DNA of 64,000 nucleotides. It comes from Apis mellifera (Eukaryota; Arthropoda; Insecta; Hymenoptera; Apidae). This document shows, one piece after another, positions 55,901 to 64,000 of the stretch. Where the stretch lies: the NCBI RefSeq assembly GCF_003254395.2, contig NC_037651.1:5135001-5199000 (forward strand), in the 5' to 3' direction. The notes under the pieces were generated by a model. The model saw only the letters and a program-made list of their open reading frames with translations, did not search any database and was not told the DNA's origin. The first letter of the stretch is position 1. Every line of letters begins with the position of its first letter. Made by a program: the position numbers and the translations under genes.

Positions 55901-58900
55901 AACAGAAAAATAATAAATTTCCAAGAGAGATAAATCAAATAACGATAACTAATATCGTATAATTACAATTTTCAACATCTAATATCAACTCATCATCGTA
56001 AATTCATATTTAAAACGAATATTAAAAAACCAATATGGATGCTTTCAAACTCTTCGGATCGTCATCGGATAATAATGGAATAATGACATGCAGTTTCAGA
56101 AATCAAAAAAAAGAGGAAAAGAAAAAAAAGAAAAGAAAAGTTGAAAGAATAAGAATGCGAACGATCCGTAATCAATCACAATCTAAACTTTTTCACATCT
56201 GAACTCGTATACGTAATCAATAATACGGCCGTTTGTGATTGGCCGTATCACCGTTCCACATCATCATGCTCTGCGACGATTAGTGAAGCTTGAGGCCGAG
56301 AGAAGATCGAATCAAGGTTTTGAAAAAGAAAGAAAAAAAAAGACCACCCTTGCTACTCGCACGATAAAGTCGATTTTTATCACTCGTTTTATCGTCACCT
56401 CCTTTTTTTTTTTTTTTTCTAGACTCAACCGCGTGTTTGCGATGTTTATAAAGAGCAGTTTGCAGGCTTGAAGATGGTTATCGAGATATCTTTCTCTTCG
56501 GAGTCGAAAGTCATTAAATCTTTGCACGTTTTTTTTCTACGCTCTTGCTCGCGTATTAGAGGCGTCGATGCGCTGATTTTCGAGCGTTGCGCATTGTATC
56601 GAGTTTATTTATATTTGCGATAGACATTGGGACGAAATATGAGAAACGTGATGCGGCGCAAATTCGAAGAATGTAGGAAGGTACAAGGTATATCGAATGT
56701 CGGTGGTAAAAACGTTGAAAACGGAAAGAACGTTCGCTATTTTTGTAAGCAATCCTTCGCGAAGAAAAACAGGAAGAAGAAAAAATATATATATAAATAT
56801 ATATAAAAAATAAAATTTACGATAAAGCGAAAATAAATCAGTTTCTAAGCATTCCTGGGAATATTCTTCCCAGTGTAAAAAGAATTGTAAAAAGAACGTT
56901 CATTATTTTTGTAAGCAATCTTCCGCGAGGGAAGAAAAACAGGAAGAAGAAAAAATATATATATAAATATATATATATAAAAAATTGTTGGGAATATAAA
57001 ATAAATAATTTATGAAAATAAATCAGTTTCTAAGCATTCCTGGGAATATTCTTCCCAATGTAAAAAGTTCGCTATTTTTGTAAGCAATCTTCCGCGAAGA
57101 AAAACAGGAAGAAGAAAAAATATATATATAAATATATATAAAAAATAAAATTTACGATAAAGCGAAAATAAATCAGTTTCTAAGCATTCCTGGGAATATT
57201 CTTCCCAGTGTAAAAAGAATTGTAAAAAGAACGTTCATTATTTTTGTAAGCAATCCTCCGCGAGGGAAGAAAAACAGGAAGAAGAAAAAATATATATATG
57301 TAAAAAATTGTTGGGAATGTAAAATAAATAATTTACGAAAATAAATCAGTTTCTAAGCATTCCTGGGAATATTCTTCCCAATGTAAAAAGAATTGTAAAA
57401 AGAACGTTCGCTATTTTTGTAAGCAATCCTCCGAAGAAAAAGGAAGAAAAAAAAATATATATATAAATATATATATAAAAAATTGTTGGGAATGTAAAAT
57501 AAATAATTTACGAAAATAAATCAGTTTTTAAGCATTCCTGGGAATATTCTTTCCAGTGTAAAAAGTTCGCTATTTTTGTAAGCAATCTTCCGCGAAGAAA
57601 AACAGGAAGAAGAAAAAATATATATATAAATATATATATAAAAAATTGTTGGGAATGTAAAATAAATAATTTACGAAAATAAATCAGTTTTTAAGCATTC
57701 CTGGGAATATTCTTTCCAGTGTAAAAAGTTCGCTATTTTTGTAAGCAATCTTCCGCGAAGAAAAACAGGAAGAAGAAAAAATATATATATAAATATATAT
57801 ATAAAAAATTGTTGGGAATGTAAAATAAATAATTTACGAAAATAAATCAGTTTCTAAGCATTCCTGGGAATATTCTTCCCAGTGTAAAAAGAATTGTTGT
57901 GAATAAAAATTCGAACGTTCTATTTTGCGAATAGAGGGAATAAAAATTGTTCTTCCCGAATTTTCGAACCTCATGCAATCTTTTCTACGCTTTCCAATTT
58001 TCATACTAGAGATATATTCCCTCGCACAATTACGCCTCTCCCTTGGCAACGATTCAAGCTAATATCGTCTAACGTTTTCTAACGTCGAGACAGGAAACAG
58101 TTGAATTTTACGTAGCAACGAGTAAATAACGAGGAATCTCTCCATCACGTGACTATTGGTTATCAATATCTCTAATTATCTTACTGTTTACGCAATTTCT
58201 TCCCACAATTTCTTTCTCTCATTAATTAATTAACACATCAATGTAAACCGCAATGCAAAAGCAACGAAACGCACGACGAAACAATTGTATCGTTATATAT
58301 ATATATATATGTATATATACACATACATATACATATATATACACGCGAACACATCACTAGAGCTGGAATAAGACGATCGTTTGAAACTTTCAGTTTTTTT
58401 ATTTTCGTCCAATTATTATCCACGATAGATAGATTACACAAAGTTTCGATTTGGAACTGGGTCTGATAACTCTGGTCGGGCAAGGGTTGAGAAATGGGCA
58501 AAATGACAAGATGCGGATCGTGATATCGCCGATTCCAAGCAACGATTGCTCCAGCCTCTAGTAATCGCGCGGAAAAGGATAGAAATTAAGACAAGAATAG
58601 AAAAAGAAAAGAAGAGTAGAACAGAGAGTGGCGTACAAGAAGGGTGATTCTCAGAGGAGCCTTTCGACTTTCGACTTTCGACTTCGACTGCCTGCGCACG
58701 AAGGATCGTATTCTATCACGCGTGAAATTGTTTTTTTAAAATTCGAGGAAAAATAAAATGGAAGAAATGGAAGAAATTCCATGTTCTTTCAAAAATATCC
58801 AGAGAATATGAAAGCTTGAGTTTGAATTTTCTTGAATGGAAATTAAGATAATATCGTGGCCCATTAAATACTCCTAAAAAGAAATTATTTCAAATATATT

Positions 58901-59480
58901 GCAAATAAAAAAAAGCTTCCTTTGATAATCAATAATGTACATTTTTTTAAATACATTATTATATATCGACAAAGAGACAAATCTGATAAAAATACATCTG
59001 TCTCTAAAATAAAATAAAATTAATTTTGCAAAGAAATCACGATTTTTAATCCAAGAACCATCATATATTCGAAAGTTTTCATTTTACTTGTAAAAAGTAT
59101 CAATTATTTTTCTGGGCCAATATTATCTCGATCGAATTGCACGACAGTTTGGGAAAAAAAGAAAGAAAAACATGTGACAAGAAAATTGGATAAAGGAAAA
59201 GAGAAGGAGGATATCAATTAGGCTCGACACGATCGCTCGCACGCATGATCGAAAGGAATGTATAAAAGAGAAACGTTGAACAAGAAAGCAATCCACGGGT
59301 CGAGTCTATACTTTACGCATCGTTTCATTCGTTTTTCATTATCTTCGTCGCGCTTCTATTCTCTTTAGTTCTCTAGCAAAAAGATTCCAATAAGGCATAG
59401 ACTTGGTTGCAACGACCAGCACAGTTAAAAAATCGAACGTTCCGAAACAATCAAATATATATATATACATATATATATGT

Positions 59481-59511
<31 letters not shown>

Positions 59512-60354
59512 GAATGTCATCGAACTGGTACAAGAGATAACGTATCTATCTTAAAAAAATAAGTCGAAAATATGGACTTGATTAAGTAACATTATTTCTT
59601 AACGAAACTTCTGATAATTCTTCTTTTTTGTTATAACATTTATATACTTCCAATCTTAATCTTTTTCTTTCTTTTTTTTTTGAAAATTAGATATGGATTT
59701 TACAGGATGTTTGAAAAGAAACGAAGCTTTCCAAGAGAAAATATTTATCCACATTTCCGACTTATCTTATCATAGACTCGCTCTCTTTCGTGTTGAAATA
59801 TCAATTCGATAATATCCTAATATATAAGCACATATACATATAAATGGATATACGTATATATTATACCACAATACGCTCATCATACGGATATATACGTATA
59901 TACATACGTATATATGTATATATGTATTAAATATATATTATATATATATACATATATATGTATATATAATATTAACATGACAGTCAACGACATCGAGAAA
60001 AATCAACGAGGTGCGACTGATAGCACACATCCAACTGTTAGCGCGGCTTATCCATCATGTATATATTTATATACGTATGTATATATATGCGAAGCACCTC
60101 CTCCAGCATACGTATATAAATATACATACACATCACACGTAATAATAAATACAAGTACAGACAAGTGCAAGTCTTACGGCATCATATACACGTGACGTTA
60201 AATATTAATAGATACACAATGTGTGGATATACAGATTGGTATATATAGGCCTTTTGTTTGAGATGATTGACTTGGATTGCACTCACCATGTTATAATCAT
60301 TTATTTTGCTGATAGAGCGGAGAAAGATGTTGACCATCACATTTGTCGGCTCAT
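46718..60354 (-). CDS. GluCl: Glutamate-gated chloride channel alpha subunit (5' end beyond window)
   Basis: This is an invertebrate cys-loop, pentameric chloride channel opened by glutamate and the target class of ivermectin and fipronil. Exons on the minus strand: 60354-60287, 50615-50546, 50457-50304, 50224-50142, 49943-49809, 49717-49565, 49333-49053, optional 48138-48103, and 46951-46718. All phases join. The protein shows [17 protein letters not shown], the 13-spaced cys-loop [15 protein letters not shown], and the second disulphide pair typical of GluCl ([12 protein letters not shown]). M1 has the IPCC motif, and PARVSLG at the M2 entrance marks anion selectivity. M3 is followed by a short loop, then M4 and REEEQNE. 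It matches fly GluCl-alpha closely except in the M3-M4 loop. The signal peptide and first exons lie right of 64000. Intron 50616-60286 is about 9.7 kb. Confidence 0.96.
48103..48138 (-). CDS. GluCl: GluCl microexon candidate in the M3-M4 loop (36 bp)
   Basis: A CTGCTAG acceptor and a CAG|GTAAAT donor bracket 36 bases that encode [12 protein letters not shown] in phase 0. They fit exactly between FAM (49053) and KPLV (46951), so inclusion or skipping keeps the frame. The upstream polypyrimidine tract is weak, as expected for an optional exon. No counterpart is present in the fly protein as I recall it. Confidence 0.55.
49053..49333 (-). CDS. GluCl: GluCl exon with M2, M3 and start of cytoplasmic loop
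   Basis: This exon begins G|GT and encodes [20 protein letters not shown] (pore helix M2), then the M2-M3 linker [12 protein letters not shown] and M3 [20 protein letters not shown] variable loop follows, with [20 protein letters not shown] and ending NSSNFAM. The donor is ATG|GTCAGT, a weak site. Unspliced readthrough would add [14 protein letters not shown] and a hydrophobic tail to a stop at 48972, giving a subunit without M4. Confidence 0.95.
49565..49717 (-). CDS. GluCl: GluCl exon with M1 and M2 entrance
   Basis: This exon encodes [19 protein letters not shown], then M1 [20 protein letters not shown] and [11 protein letters not shown]. The Pro-Ala-Arg motif before M2 sets chloride selectivity. 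Fly has Gly where this has Ser in LDQSAVP; the conserved Pro and Ala are intact. The acceptor is TTTGCAG and the donor GTAACC. Confidence 0.95.
49809..49943 (-). CDS. GluCl: GluCl exon, C-terminal extracellular domain
   Basis: This exon encodes [20 protein letters not shown] and [20 protein letters not shown], including the loop C region and the first cysteine of the second disulphide. It ends TNT with a non-standard donor, G|GTCCGTG, that is GT-initial but lacks the usual A at +3. The frame into the next exon is correct, so the site must be used or must be a weak, regulated donor. Confidence 0.93.
50142..50224 (-). CDS. GluCl: GluCl exon with the cys-loop
   Basis: This 83-bp exon encodes [20 protein letters not shown] then CSLRMAS. 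The two cysteines 13 residues apart form the signature loop that couples binding to gating. The acceptor is GTATTTCAG and the donor GTAAGT. Confidence 0.95.
50304..50457 (-). CDS. GluCl: GluCl exon, agonist-binding loops
   Basis: This 154-bp exon encodes [40 protein letters not shown] and [20 protein letters not shown] is the conserved loop A region. The acceptor is TTTGTTACAG and the donor GTAATA, followed by a TAA-type triplet repeat. Confidence 0.95.
50546..50615 (-). CDS. GluCl: GluCl exon following the exon-3 cassette
   Basis: This 70-bp exon encodes [23 protein letters not shown]. It starts in phase 0, so it accepts any exon-3 variant ending exactly on a codon. The acceptor is CTTCTCTGCAG and the donor GTATAC. 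Confidence 0.95.
53668..53689. repeat. (CT)n microsatellite
   Basis: This is a CTCTCT run of about 22 bp in the GluCl intron. Confidence 0.8.
56732..57899. repeat. Tandem array of seven units of about 165 bp
   Basis: Unit starts (GTTCGCTATTTTTGTAAGC or GTTCATTATTTTTGTAAGC) lie at 56732, 56898, 57067, 57233, 57406, 57565 and 57728, spaced 159-173 bases. Each unit has a purine-rich GAAGAAAAACAGGAAGAAG block, an (AT)n segment of variable length, and a closing GGGAATATTCTTCCC inverted repeat. Two subtypes alternate at first (CGCGAAG and CGCGAGGGAAG). The last two full units are almost identical, suggesting recent expansion. It lies inside the large GluCl intron and has no coding capacity. Confidence 0.9.
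58295..58340. repeat. (TA)n/(CATA)n microsatellite
   Basis: This is an alternating TATATA and ACATATAC tract in the large GluCl intron. Confidence 0.8.
59454..59511. repeat. (TA)n microsatellite
   Basis: This is a long interrupted TATATA tract (about 58 bp) in the GluCl intron, close to the exon-3 cassette. Confidence 0.8.
60287..60354 (-). CDS. GluCl: GluCl exon-3-type cassette (68 bp)
   Basis: Between GTATTAG and ATG|GTGAGT lie exactly 68 bases encoding (D)[19 protein letters not shown] and YNM. Insect GluCl genes are known to have mutually exclusive 68-bp versions of this exon (variants a, b, c) encoding VN.F.RSI-type strands in the N-terminal extracellular domain. This is one of them. 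The polypyrimidine tract is poor, with a GT-rich run instead, which suits regulated use. Other copies probably lie right of the window. Confidence 0.85.
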
Positions 60355-63300
60355 CTAATACGTCGACCGGAACAGAACAAAACAAATCGATTAATTAAAA
60401 ATCAGTTACCGTGGTACCGAGATTTGCATGGATTTTTTTTTATTTTTTTTTTTTATTTTTAATTCTTTCTCTAAATTCTTTCTTTCTTTTTTTAATTCGA
60501 TACACGGTCACTTCTTTCCGGGATTGAAAAACCGGGAGTTTTCTTTTTTTTTCTTCTCTTTTGGAAAAGCTATGTACGAGTGAGTGAAAGAAGGGAATGG
60601 TAATCTCTGGGATCATGATCAGGAGATATATTTTTATTTTAATTTTTTTCCTTTTTTTTTTGGCGAGAAAAAGTATCTACGAAACGGTTTCCAAGATCGA
60701 TAAATTTTTTTTTTTTAATTTCGTTCTCTGTTTACTAATCTTTTTTTTCCATTATTATCAGTGATTCGTACTTGCTTGCCTGTAAAAACGTCGTCTCCTC
60801 GATATGCGATATAATAGAACAAGCGGGTGGCTATGAAATGTTGTCATGTATGATCATAAATGAAGTATGATCTGTACGCGTGAGAACATCCAAGCTGGCT
60901 AATGTTCCATGATGAAATGTTTCGCGATGCGGGACACAAGAGGTGAATTGTATAAAATAGTAAAGAGATTTGAGAGCGATCAGGTTATTTTATATGCGAC
61001 GGTCGGGCGCCAAGAATTTCACGGCACTTGCCAAGAATTAGCCAGTTCCGTGTGTGTCTTTCACATTTTTTTTTTTTTATTCTCCCAAGCTTCTCTGATC
61101 ATTCTTTTTCAATCTTTTAACAATCTTGCAACATCTTGCAATATCTTCATTCCATCGGAAAATTCCGTTTTAATGCAACTTGGCGTGTTTCCAATAATGT
61201 TCCGAATAATGAAAGAAAATTTTACGATTCGTTCTGAAAGAAAATGTTTTCTTTAGAATAGGATATACGAGGGGGCAAGTTTCATTAAAAATTTCAGAAT
61301 TTTCGTATCGAATGATCGATAATAATTTTGTCAAATGCGAGAAGATTTATTAATGGGATGAAAAAAGATGGAGAAAGTTTGGGAAAATAATAATGATAAT
61401 AAAAAAAAGGATTACCTCCGAACAAAATATCTATTTTTACACGAGTATAGTGAATGGAACGTTTGTTTTATTATTATTTTCGCTTCTCTGTATAAAAATT
61501 TATCGATTTGTCATTAAGGTAATTCCATTATTATAACGTTAATTCTACGTGGATTGTTTTTCAAGAAGCACAGTTCGGTTTAATTACTAGAATAACTGAA
61601 TTAGTCGAGTCAAGTATGGCGTTTAAATGTTTCGAGTAAATTAGCTTCTCCTGCAATAGAAATAGGAATGATTAAAATAAGAGTGGCAACTTTTACAGCT
61701 ATTAAATCTTTCACTAATGGAACAGTTTTCCTTTCATTGTTTTTGCTAAACAATTTGTGATCGATCGATAAAAAAGGATATCGTACAATTTCTTTTTACC
61801 ATCTGAGAAAGAATACTCGTAATATTTATACAAGGAAAAGTATAATGTATGTTGTATTTATTTAATAAATAAAGCAGAATGACACAGCGAGAGATGAAAA
61901 GACGAGACACAGACTCACACATTTAAGAGGATACCTATTTAGGTACAACGATAATTAAAAAAACAATGAGCGAAACACCTAAAAATTATCATGAAAGAAC
62001 ACGAAGACAATGTTACGTTACAGCGAAGCCATTGTTTTTTTTTTTTTTTTTTTTTAAATTTCTAAGAATAAAAACAATTATTCTCCAATTGTGAAGCGAG
62101 TAACAATTTTTTTAATAACAATGTGCAACTTGTTTGGAAATGAGTATATATAAAACGAGTCGAAGTCGAAACAAAAGGTTAGAAATCTCTTGACAATGGA
62201 TGATGGATTGAACTCTTATGAAAGTACTATTTCGATCGTTACAATTCGCGAGGAATGAGACGAGAATGATCGTTTCGTTTTTTTTAACCAGCTTCAAGAT
62301 AGAATGATAACGATTTCCTCCCTTTGTCGTCCCTGTTTTGCATTGCAGAAAAACGAACGAGAGAACCATTAGAATCGTGGAAAATTTTTACTTTACGAGA
62401 AACGGTAGAGATCGAAAGATCGAATGGAGATTTCGATAAAAGATGTGTCAACAAGCCACATCGAAAAGAGATAAAAAAATATAATTCTTCGTAGGGCGAA
62501 ACGCGTAAAGTGTTCAAGTGCTCTTTTCGAAATTATCGTGCAGATATTATATTAAACGTTTAAATGAAATTGGAGAAAAAGAATCCCTTTTGCTTTGGGT
62601 TTTATTACAAATTTTGTTGAAGTCGCGACAGAGAAGTCTCCCTTTCTTCTTTTTAACGGAATTCTGACGATATTCTTTGCTTTCGTAATGCTCTCGAGAT
62701 GTTACAATCTTTTACAAGTTTTATCAATTGTAATTTAAAAAAAAAGAAAAGATGGAGATTCTTTGTCCTTGAACAAATTGTGTTCCAATTCCTCTAAAAT
62801 TTTTTGCATTTCAAAGTTTATTACTTTCTATAATTAAAAAAAAAAGTTTCGAAGAGAAGAATATGCACGAATATGTATTTACGTGATTCAGCTCGTAGAA
62901 TAATATAATATTGAAAATGTAGGATAATAAAGAAAAGCAAAGCTATAAAAAAAAGGAATATAATAAGAGAACTTATAAAACATTCTAAAAATCATTCGAA
63001 CGAAAATTGAAGTTTAATCTAATAATTCTAAAGTACCTTCCTGTTCAACTCAGATCTCTGTCACAATTTTATATATTCTTCGATTATTTTTCCTATCGAT
63101 TACCAACCATCGTTTCTTCTCCATCGAAATTTCCACACTTCAAACTTATTTAGACTGCCATCTTGCAGAAGTTGACAATTTCAAATACGACTCGTACTCG
63201 TATAAATTACATTCATTGTAATTGATGAACGACTTTTCTTCTTTCTTTTTTTTTTAATCTTTAAATAGTTCAAAATTGTACACACACATTTTTTGTACAA

Positions 63301-63904
63301 CATGCTATGCATGCCCCATCATCGTTTAATCCCTTACTGCATTTCTTCTTTTATTTCTATTTTTTATTATTTTTTTTTTTTTTGATAAAAAAAATTCTCT
63401 TCGTTAAACTTCAATAATCAAGATTGAAAAATAAATTTAACGAATTTAACGCCGCGTAATTCCTCGCTGCTATATATCGTCTACGATGAACGACGAAATT
63501 GAATTTAACAAATTCGAGCTTGAAATTCTCTTTTCTTCTTTTCCCTTGAGAGGGATTACGATGCGATTAAAAGTTGATTAAAGAGATACAGAATATAAAT
63601 TATTTGTAAGAGCTGTATCTTCAATAAATGATATTGAAAAAAATAATAATTCTTTCTAGGTAAATGTAATAAATCGAGTGAAAAAGAAAAAAAAAAACTC
63701 TGCAAAATTTGAAAGAGATGAAATTTGAATAGAAGCGTGTGAATACAAAATAAGAAGAATAAGAAAAATTACCATCTTTTTCTTTTTTTTTTTTAATAAT
63801 ATATAAATAAGAATAAGAAACAGCTAATTGTTCTACGTAAGAAAAATCGAAGAAGAGGATTGACATGCGAGAAATTAAAATAAAAAAAAAAATAAATGAC
63901 TCAC
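60355..63904 (-). other. GluCl intron sequence upstream of the exon-3 cassette
   Basis: This interval is AT-rich, with poly-T runs (for example 62036-62055). Open frames of 77-115 codons lack motifs and splice context. I see no supported feature beyond the edge candidate at 63905-63957. Confidence 0.5.
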
Positions 63905-63957
63905 CATTTGAATCGGATCTTGGCAGGTTTTGAAGGGAAAAGTATTCACCTCTACTG
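63905..63957 (-). CDS. Phase-compatible candidate alternative GluCl exon at window edge
   Basis: A pyrimidine-rich tract ending GATATAG and a strong ATG|GTGAGT donor enclose 53 bases in the same phase as the 68-bp cassette. They encode (A)VEVNTFPFKTCQDPIQM. The pattern V.VN.F...D..M echoes the cassette but the RSI core is missing and it is 15 bases shorter. It may be a degenerate or unusual exon-3 variant, or a chance splice-site pair. Confidence 0.3.
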
Positions 63958-64000
63958 CTATATCAAGACGTGGAAGACGTGAAATTCAGAGTTTCAAAAC

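Larger units (their letters stand above)
50616..60286 (-). other. Large GluCl intron (about 9.7 kb)
   Basis: This intron is AT-rich with a GC-richer block at about 51300-52700, (CT)n at 53668-53689, (TA)/(CATA) tracts at 58295-58340, 59454-59511 and 59820-59970, and the tandem array at 56732-57899. I found no further 68-bp exon-3 copy in it. Candidate donors at about 53026 and 54670 fail by sequence or by an in-frame stop. Confidence 0.6.

Noticed and set aside
56732..57899. CRISPR-like array
   Set aside because: Units are long, contiguous and without unique spacers, and the DNA is eukaryotic; it is a minisatellite.

Overview
The window looks like insect nuclear DNA, most likely from a bee or another hymenopteran. 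The background is very AT-rich and full of poly-T/poly-A and (TA)n tracts, broken by short CpG-rich patches. The coding exons are small, separated by introns of up to about 10 kb, and encode clear insect orthologues. The species cannot be fixed from the sequence alone.

Layout. (1) About 1-11,978, minus strand: the 5' three coding exons of a conserved, unnamed metazoan protein with a helix-hairpin-helix-like segment. A good donor at 408 shows that it continues beyond the left edge. (2) About 11,980-33,850: a long gene-poor interval between two divergent genes, with many CpG-rich islands and some hairpins and palindromes but no gene I can support. (3) 33,858-35,706, plus strand: drk, the Grb2 orthologue (SH3-SH2-SH3), complete in five coding exons plus a 3' UTR exon. 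(4) 38,508-39,237, minus strand: the RNA polymerase II subunit RPB5, complete in two exons and convergent with drk. (5) About 39,240-45,820: pyrimidine-rich, low-complexity spacer. (6) 45,954-60,354 and beyond the right edge, minus strand: the glutamate-gated chloride channel GluCl, from an exon-3-type cassette to the last transmembrane segment.

The most interesting locus is the 3' end of GluCl. Downstream of the normal terminal exon (M4 and stop at 46,718) lies a second, diverged M4-coding segment ending at 45,954. It shares the tail FNLxYWSTYLF and sits in frame behind a His/Gln/Pro/Ser-rich open frame. This suggests a duplicated, alternatively used terminal exon that would change the M3-M4 cytoplasmic loop and the last membrane helix. 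The gene also has an in-frame 36-bp microexon candidate in the same loop (48,103-48,138), a 68-bp exon-3-type cassette (60,287-60,354), and a phase-compatible 53-bp candidate at the right edge (63,905-63,957). Its large intron carries a seven-copy tandem array of roughly 165-bp units (56,732-57,899).

The three recognised genes have separate jobs: drk in receptor tyrosine kinase to Ras signalling, RPB5 in transcription, GluCl in neuronal inhibition. Their adjacency does not imply a shared pathway.
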